A stretch of 64,000 bases of DNA from an uncultured Flavobacterium sp. (GCF_951805225.1 NZ_OX638201.1:186001-250000); one strand, 5' to 3'; numbered from the stretch's first letter, positions 25,577 to 35,706 are shown. Translations and numbers: made by a program. Notes: generated by a model not told the origin, from the sequence alone.

Positions 25577-25610
25577 AAAACTGTATAAAAAGCTAATTTT
25601 ATACAGTTTT
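25577..25610 (-). terminator. terminator of the L,D-transpeptidase gene
   Basis: AAAACTGTATAAAA pairs with TTTTATACAGTTTT around AGCTAA; on the minus strand it ends in a long T run. Confidence 0.8.
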
Positions 25611-25639
25611 CCCGTTTATTAATTTACCAATTAAATATT

Positions 25640-27211
25640 TTAATTTGAAGCTATTTCTGAAGGATTAGAAATAAGGTTATTTGAATCACTATCTCTGTCG
25701 TAAACGTCTTGAAAGAAACTAACTTCTCCTGATTCGTTTACCCATGAAGTAAAATAGGTAATATAGATAGGCACTTTGTTTGGCAATTTAAAAGTTGTTT
25801 CTTCAGTACCATCCATTGCTTTGTTTATTCTGTCTTCTGTCCATTCTGGATAATCTTGTAACATTGCAATTGCAAGTTCTTTGGCTTTATTTACATTCAC
25901 ACAACCGTGGCTAAAAGTTCTTTTTTCAAAATCAAATAATGTTTTGGCTGGCGTATCGTGCATGTAGATATCATCTGGATTTGGGAAAATAAATTTTACT
26001 AATCCTAAAGAGTTATCTGCGCCCGGTTTTTGTCTTACCTGACCATTTACGATTTCCATGTTGTGATCTGCAAGATAATTTTTGTCAGCTGCAATTTTTG
26101 ATTTCAATTCATTGTCAACAATACTTTGAGGAACAGTCCAATAAGGGCTAAAAACAACTTTATCAATGTTACCGTTAAAAATTGTTGTTTTAGTCAATTG
26201 AGAACCAACAAATACTTTTGATGTCAATTCGATTTTACCATTTTTTACATAAACCAATTCAAATGATGGCACATTTACCATTATATATTCTTTGTCTTTT
26301 GAAAGTTGAGGTAAAACAGTTTTAGCACGTTCGATGTTGATCATCAAAGTTTTGATTTTATCCGCAATTGGCGTGTTCAAATCTTTAATATGATCTTCAT
26401 TAATGATGTAATTTGGTTTTAAACCATTTCTCAATTTATATTTCATCACACCATCCATCAATTCCTGATCATAAACATCGCTTTTAGAATCGTTTTTCAA
26501 ATCGCCCATTACAAACAATCTGTTTCTGATTTGAGCAACTGTAATTGATTTTGCATCAGGTCTGATATCCTTATAAGGAGTTTCAGTTGTGATAGGTTTC
26601 CAGTTGTTTTCTTGTTCTATTTTTTTGTATTTTTTTAAAGCAATCTGAAGTTTATCATATTGATTAGATACTCCGGCATTATTTTTCTCTAATAAAGTAG
26701 GTTTAGTCATTAAAGAATCTAATAAAGTTTCGTATGAAATTGTTTTTTTGCCTTCGATTGCATGATTGGCATACATAATATATGCAGCACTTAATAACAT
26801 ATCAGAATCTGTTTTGGAAAGTTTCTCTTTTGAAGTTTCATTAAACATCTGATTGATTTCTTCTTTATATGGAAATTCAATTTTTGAAGTTTCTTTATCT
26901 GTACTGTTTAATTTTTTGTACAATACATTTCCAAATTCAGTTATTTTTCCATTTTTATACCATATAGTTCCGTAAGATCTGTTTTTGTATAAAGAGATCA
27001 CATCGTTTTGGTATTTTTTTAAATCAGAATATCTTCTAAAGAAATCATTTAGAATTTCTGCGTCTACTACATCTTCATTTTTCTCAGAAGCATTCTTGTA
27101 AATGTCTGCGGAAGTTTTTTTGGTGATTACATCATTTTTGTCAAGGTTATTAAAAGATGATGTAAAGAAACTTACGACTAAAATTATGGCGAAAGGATAT
27201 AATGTTTTCAT
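25640..27211 (-). CDS. YcbB-like L,D-transpeptidase
   Basis: Makes 3-3 (L,D) peptide crosslinks in peptidoglycan or anchors proteins to it. The 523-residue protein has a signal peptide (VVSFFTSSFNN). An N-terminal scaffold domain covers about 50-230 and a peptidoglycan-binding-like helix region about 215-280. The YkuD catalytic domain is at about 300-480, with the active-site Cys437 in FSHGCVNV and the upstream His in YMHDTP. The PYWTVPQSIVDNEL segment supports the YcbB type. Monocistronic, divergent from icmF. Confidence 0.93.
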   Translation of the reverse strand: MKTLYPFAIILVVSFFTSSFNNLDKNDVITKKTSADIYKNASEKNEDVVDAEILNDFFRRYSDLKKYQNDVISLYKNRSYGTIWYKNGKITEFGNVLYKKLNSTDKETSKIEFPYKEEINQMFNETSKEKLSKTDSDMLLSAAYIMYANHAIEGKKTISYETLLDSLMTKPTLLEKNNAGVSNQYDKLQIALKKYKKIEQENNWKPITTETPYKDIRPDAKSITVAQIRNRLFVMGDLKNDSKSDVYDQELMDGVMKYKLRNGLKPNYIINEDHIKDLNTPIADKIKTLMINIERAKTVLPQLSKDKEYIMVNVPSFELVYVKNGKIELTSKVFVGSQLTKTTIFNGNIDKVVFSPYWTVPQSIVDNELKSKIAADKNYLADHNMEIVNGQVRQKPGADNSLGLVKFIFPNPDDIYMHDTPAKTLFDFEKRTFSHGCVNVNKAKELAIAMLQDYPEWTEDRINKAMDGTEETTFKLPNKVPIYITYFTSWVNESGEVSFFQDVYDRDSDSNNLISNPSEIASN

Positions 27212-27517
27212 TTTATTTTAAATTTTTACGTTATTGTTCGTTAGGAAGTTTTTGGTAAAAATTTGGGGCTTTTCTACACTGCTAAATTACTTTATCATGT
27301 TGCTAAACAAGTTGTTAGATTTTATTTAAATGTTGCGAAATTGCCATGTTGTTAACATTTCTATAAGACTTATATAAGGTATATACTATAACGTTTGAGA
27401 TTGTTACCCTTGCAGATGAAAAAAACATTTCTTTTTTTTGTTAACATAAAGCAATAGCAGTAATCAAATATTAAAATATTTTGTAAATTGCTCCCTTAAA
27501 ATTATCATATTCATAAA

Positions 27518-30500
27518 ATGGAACAACAAAAACCATATAATCCTAAAAATAAAGTAAGAATTGTAACCGCTGCTTCACTTTTTGACGGACATGATGCTGC
27601 CATCAACATTATGCGCCGTATTATTCAGTCAACGGGAGTTGAGGTAATACATTTAGGTCACGATCGTAGTGTCGAAGAAGTGGTAAATACCGCTATTCAG
27701 GAAGATGCAAATGCAATCGCAATGACTTCATATCAAGGTGGACATAACGAATATTTTAAATATATGTATGACTTGCTGCATGAAAAAGGAGCAGGGCATA
27801 TTAAGATTTTTGGTGGTGGAGGCGGAGTAATTCTGCCAAGCGAAATTTCAGAATTACATGAATATGGAATAACAAGAATTTATTCTCCGGATGATGGACG
27901 TTCTTTGGGATTACAAGGAATGATTAATGATTTGGTAGAGCGCTCAGATTATCCAATAGGAGATAAACTAAATGGAGAAATCGATCATATCGAAAATAAA
28001 ATTCCAACCGCAATTGCAAGATTAATTTCGGCAGCGGAAAATTTTCCTGAGATTGCAAAACCGGTTTTCGATCAGATTCATACGAATAATGCTAATTCTA
28101 AAATTCCGGTTCTTGGAATTACAGGAACTGGTGGAGCAGGAAAATCTTCTTTGGTTGACGAATTAGTTCGTAGATTTTTAATTGATTTCCCTGAAAAAAC
28201 AATCGGATTAATTTCTGTCGATCCTTCGAAAAGAAAAACCGGAGGAGCACTTTTAGGAGACAGAATCCGAATGAATGCTATTAATAATCCTCGTGTTTAT
28301 ATGCGTTCATTGGCAACACGTCAATCAAATTTGGCATTATCTAAATATGTTGCCGAAGCGATTCAGGTTTTAAAAGCAGCAAAATATGATTTGATTATCC
28401 TTGAAACTTCAGGAATCGGACAATCAGATACGGAGATTATGGACCATTCTGATGTATCTTTATATGTAATGACTCCGGAATTTGGTGCAGCGACTCAATT
28501 AGAGAAAATCGACATGCTTGATTTTGCTGATCTTGTAGCTTTAAATAAGTTTGATAAAAGAGGAGCACTTGACGCCATTCGTGACGTTAAAAAACAATAC
28601 CAACGCAATCATAATCTTTGGGATAAAAATCCTGATGAAATGCCGGTTTTCGGAACAATTGCATCTCAGTTCAACGATCCTGGAATGAACACGCTTTATA
28701 AAGCGATTATGGATAAAATTGTGGAGAAAACAGAATCTGAATTAAAATCGACTTTCCAGATTACGAAGGAAATGAGCGAGAAAATCTTCGTGATTCCGCC
28801 ACACAGAACACGTTATTTATCTGAAATTGCAGAGAATAACAGATCTTATGATGAAATCGCGCTTTCGCAGCAAAAAGTAGCTCAAAAACTATACGGAATC
28901 TTTAAAACGATTGAATCAGTTTCAGGGAAAATTCCACAGATAAATAAAGCAGGAATCGACGACAATAGTCTCATCCTGAGCGAAGTCGAAGGACTTAACG
29001 AAAACAGAATCTTTTTGAATCTTTTGCTAAATCAGTTTGATAAAGTAAAAATGGATTTAGATCCGTACAATTGGGAAATTATCCTGAATTGGGACGAAAA
29101 AGTAGCCAAATACAAAAATCCGGTTTACTCGTTTAAGGTTCGTGATAAAGAAATTAAGATTGCAACACATTCTGAAAGTTTATCGCATTTACAAATCCCA
29201 AAAATTGCTTTACCTAAATATGAAGCGTGGGGTGATATTTTACGTTGGAATTTACAGGAAAATGTTCCCGGAGAATTTCCGTTTGCTTCAGGATTATATC
29301 CGTTTAAACGTGAAGGCGAAGATCCGTCAAGAATGTTTGCCGGAGAAGGCGGACCGGAAAGAACCAACAAACGTTTTCATTATGTGAGCGCAGGATTGCC
29401 GGCAAAACGACTTTCAACTGCTTTTGATAGTGTGACTTTATACGGAAATGACCCGGATATTCGTCCTGATATTTATGGAAAAATTGGAAATGCGGGAGTT
29501 TCGATTTGTTGTTTGGATGATGCTAAAAAACTGTATTCAGGTTTTGATTTGGTGCACGCTTTAACATCTGTAAGTATGACCATAAACGGGCCAGCGCCAA
29601 TGTTGTTGGGCTTTTTTATGAATGCGGCGATCGATCAGCAATGTGAATATTACATCAAAGCAAACGATCTTGAAAAAGAAGTTGAAGCTAAAATCAACAA
29701 AATATACAAAGAAAAAGGAACAGAACGACCAAGATATCAAGGCGATTTACCGGAAGGAAACAACGGTTTAGGATTAATGCTTTTGGGTGTTACCGGAGAT
29801 CAGGTTTTGCCTCTGGAAATTTACAACGAAATAAAAGTTAAAACATTATCGCAAGTTCGTGGAACGGTTCAGGCCGATATTTTGAAAGAAGATCAGGCGC
29901 AAAACACTTGTATTTTCTCTACCGAATTTGCTTTAAGATTAATGGGCGACGTTCAGGAATATTTTATTACTAAGAACGTTCGTAATTTCTATTCGGTTTC
30001 GATTTCAGGATATCATATTGCAGAGGCAGGAGCGAACCCAATTACGCAATTGGCATTTACGCTTTCGAATGGTTTCACTTACGTGGAATATTACTTAAGC
30101 CGCGGAATGAACATCAACGATTTTGGACCAAACTTATCGTTCTTTTTCTCAAACGGAGTAGATCCAGAATATTCAGTTATTGGTCGTGTGGCGCGTAAAA
30201 TTTGGGCAAAAGCTATGAAAAACAAATACGGAGCCAACGAAAGAGCGCAAATGCTAAAATATCATATTCAAACTTCCGGACGTTCATTGCACGCACAGGA
30301 AATTGATTTTAACGATATCAGAACTACTTTGCAAGCTTTGTATGCGATTTACGACAACTGTAATTCGCTACACACAAATGCATACGACGAAGCGATTACA
30401 ACACCAACAGAAGAATCTGTTCGTAGAGCAATGGCGATTCAGTTGATTATTAATAAAGAATTAGGTCTGGCGAAAAACGAAAACCCAATTCAAGGTTCAT

Positions 30501-30958
30501 TTATCATCGAAGAATTAACGGATTTAGTTGAAGCAGCAGTTCTACAAGAATTCGACCGAATTACAGAACGCGGCGGAGTTCTTGGCGCAATGGAAACAAT
30601 GTACCAACGCTCTAAAATTCAGGAAGAAAGTTTGTATTACGAAACCTTAAAACACAACGGAGATTTCCCAATTGTGGGCGTAAATACTTTCCTGAGTTCA
30701 AAAGGTTCTCCAACGGTAATTCCGGCAGAAGTAATTCGAGCCACCGAAGAAGAAAAACAATATCAGATTACGATGCTGGATAATTTGCATCAATTTCACG
30801 AAGCAAAAGTAAACGAGCATTTAAACAAACTACAAGAAGCCGCGATTAAAAACGAAAACTTATTCGATCATTTAATGGAAGCTACAAAGGTTTGTTCGCT
30901 TGGTCAGATTACTTCGGCATTGTTTGAAGTTGGCGGGCAGTATAGAAGGAATATGTAG
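27518..30958 (+). CDS. icmF: fused acyl-CoA mutase IcmF
   Basis: Adenosylcobalamin-dependent mutase with its own G-protein chaperone, interconverting isobutyryl-CoA (or similar) and n-butyryl-CoA. The 1146 residues run as follows. The B12-binding domain (about 10-150) has the cobalt-ligand His25 in FDGHDAA and the GGGGG loop. The MeaB-like GTPase (about 165-450) has its P-loop at 203-211 (GTGGAGKSS). After a linker comes the mutase TIM barrel (about 510-1146). A 10-residue segment at 484-493 is encoded by a palindromic intergenic-type repeat. Monocistronic with a terminator. The exact acyl-CoA substrate is not decided by sequence. Confidence 0.93.
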   Translation: MEQQKPYNPKNKVRIVTAASLFDGHDAAINIMRRIIQSTGVEVIHLGHDRSVEEVVNTAIQEDANAIAMTSYQGGHNEYFKYMYDLLHEKGAGHIKIFGGGGGVILPSEISELHEYGITRIYSPDDGRSLGLQGMINDLVERSDYPIGDKLNGEIDHIENKIPTAIARLISAAENFPEIAKPVFDQIHTNNANSKIPVLGITGTGGAGKSSLVDELVRRFLIDFPEKTIGLISVDPSKRKTGGALLGDRIRMNAINNPRVYMRSLATRQSNLALSKYVAEAIQVLKAAKYDLIILETSGIGQSDTEIMDHSDVSLYVMTPEFGAATQLEKIDMLDFADLVALNKFDKRGALDAIRDVKKQYQRNHNLWDKNPDEMPVFGTIASQFNDPGMNTLYKAIMDKIVEKTESELKSTFQITKEMSEKIFVIPPHRTRYLSEIAENNRSYDEIALSQQKVAQKLYGIFKTIESVSGKIPQINKAGIDDNSLILSEVEGLNENRIFLNLLLNQFDKVKMDLDPYNWEIILNWDEKVAKYKNPVYSFKVRDKEIKIATHSESLSHLQIPKIALPKYEAWGDILRWNLQENVPGEFPFASGLYPFKREGEDPSRMFAGEGGPERTNKRFHYVSAGLPAKRLSTAFDSVTLYGNDPDIRPDIYGKIGNAGVSICCLDDAKKLYSGFDLVHALTSVSMTINGPAPMLLGFFMNAAIDQQCEYYIKANDLEKEVEAKINKIYKEKGTERPRYQGDLPEGNNGLGLMLLGVTGDQVLPLEIYNEIKVKTLSQVRGTVQADILKEDQAQNTCIFSTEFALRLMGDVQEYFITKNVRNFYSVSISGYHIAEAGANPITQLAFTLSNGFTYVEYYLSRGMNINDFGPNLSFFFSNGVDPEYSVIGRVARKIWAKAMKNKYGANERAQMLKYHIQTSGRSLHAQEIDFNDIRTTLQALYAIYDNCNSLHTNAYDEAITTPTEESVRRAMAIQLIINKELGLAKNENPIQGSFIIEELTDLVEAAVLQEFDRITERGGVLGAMETMYQRSKIQEESLYYETLKHNGDFPIVGVNTFLSSKGSPTVIPAEVIRATEEEKQYQITMLDNLHQFHEAKVNEHLNKLQEAAIKNENLFDHLMEATKVCSLGQITSALFEVGGQYRRNM
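28967..28996 (+). repeat. palindromic repeat inserted in icmF
   Basis: The CTCATCCTGAGCGAAGTCGA stretch is the core of a repeat otherwise found between genes in this group. Here it is in frame and translated as LILSEVEG in the flexible linker between the GTPase and mutase domains. The AGTC and GGACT ends are partly complementary. Confidence 0.55.
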
Positions 30959-30980
30959 AATTTGCTATTTTATATTTTTG

Positions 30981-31013
30981 GAAAAACCTCTCAGATTTTG
31001 GGAGGTTTTTTTG
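30981..31013 (+). terminator. icmF terminator
   Basis: AAAACCTCTC pairs with GGGAGGTTTT around AGATTTTG, followed by T7. Confidence 0.85.
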
Positions 31014-31118
31014 TTGTACTATTTAATTTGAACTAAAACTATTTTGTTTACGGTTTTCCTCACTTTTAAAGTAATTTGTTTCTATATATTAGCAAAACAA
31101 TATTAATATTTTAAAATT

Positions 31119-34100
31119 ATGTGTGCTAGCTATAGAACCAAATCTAGAAATACGGATTTCGAACAACATGCTAATAAAATATTTACGGCAATACGGGAAA
31201 TTAATCCTGAGTATGCCGAAAAAAGAGCAATTTGGGAATTGTTTCAAAATGCTCTTGATATAGTAGTAGATAAAGGTCTCATTCGAATTACTAAAACTAA
31301 CCGGGGATTTAAATTTCAACATAACGGAAGACCCTTTAACGATGGAAACTTGACAGGATTGATTAAGCAGTCAAGCAATGGAAAAAAATATGGATCTAAT
31401 GAAGATGAAATAGGACAATATGGAACTGGTTTTTTAAGTACACATGTTTATGGTAAAAAAATACTAATTGATGCAACTCTTACTGTAGATGAGGGAAGAA
31501 TTAAAAAATTAGAAGAGTTTTTAATTGATAGAGAAGCAAATAGTCCTGAGGAACTAAATAAAAAGATTCAAATTCAAGATGACTTAGCTGAGCAAATATG
31601 CGATGAAAATGGAAATGAAGTAAATGAACATCTAGAATTAACAAGTTTTGAATATTTAGCAACTGAAGAATCGGAAAATTACATAGATAATATGTTCCAT
31701 TACATACCTTCTATAATTCCTTATGTTTTTGCATTTAATAATAAATTAGATAAAGTTGAGATTAATTACATTAATGATATAGTTATATATCAGAGAAAAG
31801 AAATTAAAGAGCAGGAAGTTAATTTGTTTATAAACGATGAACTTTTTAAATTTTCATTTTTATCAGATAATGAAAAAAATATTAAAATTGTAATTCCGCA
31901 GAATAATTTAAATTTTGAAAATATTCCCAAATTATTTTTATTTTATCCGTTGATGGAAACTGTAAATCTAGGTGTAAATTTTTTAATTCATGCACAAGAT
32001 TTCAAACCAAATAAAGAAAGAGATTATTTGTTTTTGCAAATTTCGAATGAAGAAATTAAAATAGATGTTGAATTAAATAAATTATTACTAAGAAGAGGTT
32101 ATGAATTAATAATAGAAAAGGTTAAAGAAGATATATCATTAGATTTTTTATCTGTTATTAATATTCGTTTTATAGAAAGTGAAGATTCTTTTTTAAGATC
32201 TCTAAAAGTTAATTTTATTGATTGTTTGAAAGATTTGGAGCGTATAAAGGTAAATAAGGAGTTAGTACCATTAATAAGTATTTCTTACTTAAGTCAGAAT
32301 ATTTTAAATTGTGGAGATAAAGTTTTGCAGAATATTTATCCACTGCTCTCGGAATTTTATTTTATACCAGAATATGAAAGTTATATTTACTTAAGTGAAA
32401 AAATAAATAACTGGGGTCTTGAGAATTTTTTGATACTTGATTATAAAGATATTTTTGATAAAATTGTTCAAGTTTCAGATGGTATTTATAGTGAAATTAA
32501 AAATAAAGAGAGTTATGAATGTTTTATAAAAACAATTTCGACAAATGTGGAGTTATTAAATTCATTGGAAGTAATTCCTAATATTCATAATGAATTTAAA
32601 TTTATAAAAGATTTAAAGAAGTGGAATTTAGTTGAGGATTCATTAATAAATGTGATGGATGCAATCAATTACGATGTTAGTAAAAGCTATTTACATAAGG
32701 ATTTTTATTTTTTAAATAATTTAATTGAATATACACGTGAGAATTTTAAAGATGATTTGAATAAGTTTAATAATGAAGTCATAAATCTTTTAGAAAAAAA
32801 TGATGTTGAAACACTTTCAGTTAATTCAGTTAAATTTTATACACTAATAAATTCGTTATTATACTTTGTAAGTTTAAATAAAACCACAGATACAAATAAA
32901 AAATATACGGAATTTTTTAGATCAATTTTTGATTTACCGTTTAATGAAAAAATAATAGCAAGTCCAACTGTAAATTTAAATTATGATTCGTCATTTAAAC
33001 TATTAGCTAGATTACTTATTAAGTTTATAAAATTAAATGATGAAGGATATAGTATTTCAGTAGAAAAATTAAGAGAATTTGTTTGTATTTTAGATGGGAA
33101 TTCAGAATTAAAAAAGAACTTGTTAGATAAACTAGAATGTTTTCCTAATCAAATGCTTGAATTAAAATCTCAATCAAATCTCAAGTTAGATCGTATAAAT
33201 GATGAAGATTTTAAAACAATGTATTTAGATATCACAACTAAAGAAATTAGAAGTGATTTAATATTACAGGATTTCGACGAGTTTGTTCAGCATGAAAATA
33301 CAATTACAGGTATACAAATAGGTGATGAAATAGAGAGAACTTTAAGTCCTAATAAAGTTTTCTTTCCCATTAATGATAGTAATGTGAATAATTTGCCAAT
33401 ATTACTTGACTTAATTCAATTTATGTCTAAGCCAAATTCTAATTGGACGCATTGGCTTCCTAATTTAAGTAAGGTAAAGGAAGAAATCTTAATGCATAAA
33501 TTTCAAGATGAAAATACTAGATTAAGTCTTTTTAATATTCTCTCAGAATCAATGGATAAGATTAATTTATTAGGGGAACTTGCAAAAATAGATGATTTAG
33601 ATAGTCTAATAATAGCAGGTAAAGAGAAGCAAAAAGAGGAGGCAAGGAAAAATAATCATTTAATTTATATAAAGGAAATAGGTTTAAAAATTCAGAATAT
33701 TATTGAGCATCAATTAGATGAATCACTTGCTGAAAACATTAACATTTCAGAGTCTTTGTCAGATGAAAAATTACTTTCAGAAGAACAGAATGGACAAGAT
33801 TTTATAATTTATAAATCAGGTATTCCAATATACTACATTGAAGTTAAATCAAGATGGGATTCAGAAGGCATTGTCGCTTTAAGTAAAAGGCAAGTTGAAT
33901 GTTGTGGTAAAAACAAAGATATTTATGCTGTTATAACCGTGAATGTGGCTGATTATAAATCAAGGAATAAATTAGTAGATGAAAATATTTCATTTGAAGA
34001 TTTGTATCAAGATATATACGTAAATATTGATTTGGGGAAAAACTTCGAAGAATTAATAAAACAAAATCAACAGTTTGAAAAAATTGCAGAAAACACAAAA

Positions 34101-34202
34101 TTAATTGAATACAGAGGGCATATACCGCAAGATAGAATCAAAAATAAAAGTATTGATTTTAATTCTTTTATAAATATTATTAAATCCATTTTAATAAGTT
34201 AA
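31119..34202 (+). CDS. GHKL ATPase (sacsin-like) with DUF3883 nuclease-like domain
   Basis: The 1027-residue protein has two recognisable ends. Residues 1-140 form a GHKL/HSP90-like ATP-binding domain: N box WELFQNALD (Glu40, Asn44), FQHNGRPF as the adenine-side loop (68-73), and the glycine lid IGQYGTGF (98-105). About 870-980 is a DUF3883-like, PD-(D/E)xK-type domain with Asp894 in GQDF and Glu908-x-Lys910 in YIEVKSRW. The 700 residues between are low-complexity in Leu, Asn, Lys, Ile. The gene is far more AT-rich than its left neighbour and next to an IS. It is a likely stand-alone phage-defence or conflict protein. The activity is inferred. Confidence 0.75.
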   Translation: MCASYRTKSRNTDFEQHANKIFTAIREINPEYAEKRAIWELFQNALDIVVDKGLIRITKTNRGFKFQHNGRPFNDGNLTGLIKQSSNGKKYGSNEDEIGQYGTGFLSTHVYGKKILIDATLTVDEGRIKKLEEFLIDREANSPEELNKKIQIQDDLAEQICDENGNEVNEHLELTSFEYLATEESENYIDNMFHYIPSIIPYVFAFNNKLDKVEINYINDIVIYQRKEIKEQEVNLFINDELFKFSFLSDNEKNIKIVIPQNNLNFENIPKLFLFYPLMETVNLGVNFLIHAQDFKPNKERDYLFLQISNEEIKIDVELNKLLLRRGYELIIEKVKEDISLDFLSVINIRFIESEDSFLRSLKVNFIDCLKDLERIKVNKELVPLISISYLSQNILNCGDKVLQNIYPLLSEFYFIPEYESYIYLSEKINNWGLENFLILDYKDIFDKIVQVSDGIYSEIKNKESYECFIKTISTNVELLNSLEVIPNIHNEFKFIKDLKKWNLVEDSLINVMDAINYDVSKSYLHKDFYFLNNLIEYTRENFKDDLNKFNNEVINLLEKNDVETLSVNSVKFYTLINSLLYFVSLNKTTDTNKKYTEFFRSIFDLPFNEKIIASPTVNLNYDSSFKLLARLLIKFIKLNDEGYSISVEKLREFVCILDGNSELKKNLLDKLECFPNQMLELKSQSNLKLDRINDEDFKTMYLDITTKEIRSDLILQDFDEFVQHENTITGIQIGDEIERTLSPNKVFFPINDSNVNNLPILLDLIQFMSKPNSNWTHWLPNLSKVKEEILMHKFQDENTRLSLFNILSESMDKINLLGELAKIDDLDSLIIAGKEKQKEEARKNNHLIYIKEIGLKIQNIIEHQLDESLAENINISESLSDEKLLSEEQNGQDFIIYKSGIPIYYIEVKSRWDSEGIVALSKRQVECCGKNKDIYAVITVNVADYKSRNKLVDENISFEDLYQDIYVNIDLGKNFEELIKQNQQFEKIAENTKLIEYRGHIPQDRIKNKSIDFNSFINIIKSILIS

Positions 34203-34362
34203 TTGTTATTATTTACAAACTATAAATGAGAATCTCATTCATAACTACTTTTTTCAATTGTGATTTGTGATTTAAAACCAATAAATAATTATAACAAAGA
34301 TTTTTAATTTACTAATTAGTAATCTTAAAAGGTTGCATAACAAAAATAAAATTCAAGTTGAT

Positions 34363-34510
34363 GCGCACAAGCGAGACGCTCGCGCCAGCAAAACAATAAA
34401 ATTCCATAAAGTTTGTCATTTCGACGAAGGAGAAATCCCCACGAGAAACTCGACAAAGATTGAACTTTCGTTGCGGAGTTACTTGCGAAGATTTCTCCTT
34501 CGTCGAAATT
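34363..34510. repeat. palindromic repeats TTTGTCATTTCGACGAAGGAG type
   Basis: GCGAGACGCTCGCGCC (34369-34384 region) is a short palindrome. GTCATTTCGACGAAGGAGAA (about 34416) is complementary to TTCTCCTTCGTCGAAAT (about 34493), giving a long inverted repeat. Related units are at 51730-51960. They fill the 319-bp gap between the ATPase gene and the IS. No gene is seen. Confidence 0.65.
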
Positions 34511-34521
34511 GTAAAAGTCAC

Positions 34522-35496
34522 TTATTTCGGTAACGGATTTATCATTTCAATTGGTCTTTTTCCGTCAATACCTTGATGTGGTCTTTCATGGTTATAATAA
34601 TATAAATATTGCAATAGCTCTTCTTTTAATTCTTCTTGAGAATCAAAATCCGTATCCCTTAATAAATCATCTTCGAGAGTTCTCCAGAAACGTTCAACCT
34701 TGCCATTTGTCTGTGGTCTGTAAGGTTTTGTGTACCTATGAGTAATTCCTAATTCCATCAGCATTCTCTCAAAAGGATGCTGATATTTTTGTTTACTTGT
34801 TTTGATTCCAAATTCAGGTCCATTATCAGACAATACTTCTTCAAATTTTATCTCATAATGATCACTCAGGATGTTTAAACATTTTAATGTGGCAAACATA
34901 ACGGTTAAAGCGGTAATATCAGGAATCACTTCAGCCCAGGCAATCCGGCTGTAATCATCAATTACACAAACTAAATATCGTTTTTTACTTTCTCCTCTTA
35001 TGATACTTTTACTTAAGTGATGACAATCAATATGCCCAAGTTCTCCCATTCTTTCCTTGATTATTTTTTGATGATTCTTTTTAATCTTCGGAGTTAATCT
35101 ATTGATTTTATTACGTTTTAAAATATTATAAACTCCAGAATATGATGGTGTATGCTTTCCTAATTTGGGCCTTAAGATACTAACAATTTCATATTTGTTG
35201 TTTCCTTTTTCTCGTAATTCAATTACTTTCTGCTCTATAAAAGCTAGCGGTCTTCTGGTTTTATATCTGGGACCTCGTTTCTGAGGAAGCAGATCCAATG
35301 ATTTCCCACTTTGCTTATATCGATTATAATACTTTAAAAAACTCTTGCGGCAAGTGTCATTTGCTGCATAAAAATCCATTACCTTTTTATACAAAGGATG
35401 AGTTTTATTTTTTACCTGCTCATATTCTTTTATTAAAAAACGATACTTCTCTAAATAGTTTCGTTCTAAAGTGGAATCCTGACTATTATTTCTCAT
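34522..35496 (-). CDS. IS481-type transposase
   Basis: The 324-residue DDE recombinase has an N-terminal helix-turn-helix part (about 20-110, with KSFLKYYNRYKQSGKSLDLL) followed by an rve integrase core. HIDCHHL gives the first Asp, LSDNGPEF the second, and NGKVERFWRTLEDDLL the Glu. YYNHERPHQGIDGKRPIE near the end is the usual IS481/IS3-like tail. The reading frame is intact. Its stop codon lies in the left terminal repeat, as is common for IS481. Confidence 0.93.
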   Translation of the reverse strand: MRNNSQDSTLERNYLEKYRFLIKEYEQVKNKTHPLYKKVMDFYAANDTCRKSFLKYYNRYKQSGKSLDLLPQKRGPRYKTRRPLAFIEQKVIELREKGNNKYEIVSILRPKLGKHTPSYSGVYNILKRNKINRLTPKIKKNHQKIIKERMGELGHIDCHHLSKSIIRGESKKRYLVCVIDDYSRIAWAEVIPDITALTVMFATLKCLNILSDHYEIKFEEVLSDNGPEFGIKTSKQKYQHPFERMLMELGITHRYTKPYRPQTNGKVERFWRTLEDDLLRDTDFDSQEELKEELLQYLYYYNHERPHQGIDGKRPIEMINPLPK

Positions 35497-35537
35497 CGTA
35501 ACAAAATTTATTAAAGTTAAATTTTGTTACCGAAATA
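34523..35537 (-). mobile_element. IS481-family-like insertion sequence
   Basis: TATTTCGGTAAC at 34523-34534 is the exact inverse of GTTACCGAAATA at 35526-35537, bounding about 1015 bp that contain only the transposase gene. The left flank is within a palindromic repeat whose right part (GAAATGACAA) seems to continue beyond the right end, so the element may have inserted into it. I could not define a target duplication. Confidence 0.8.
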
Positions 35538-35589
35538 TCTAACCTTTACAGAAATGACAATATTGTGGTTATTTTTATGAAGTTTTAAA

Positions 35590-35640
35590 AGAGTTCCAGA
35601 GGAACGAAACATATTGTAGGGATGGATTTTAATCCGTTCA
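35590..35640. repeat. AGAGTTCCAGAGGAACGAAA repeat, copy
   Basis: Same family as 20409 and 36674: a TTCC-GGAA palindrome, then ATATTGTAGGGATGGATTTT and AATCCGT. It lies just after the IS right end. The remaining bases to 35706 show nothing further. Confidence 0.6.
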
Positions 35641-35706
35641 CGGCGACAAATTCCGTAATCTCCGCCTGCGTCAGCAGAAGTAAAAGATTAAAAAGCTTAA
35701 TAAAAA

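Noticed and set aside
34333..34533. Small ORFs on both strands between the ATPase gene and the IS
   Set aside because: They translate the palindromic TTTCGACGAAGGAG repeat.
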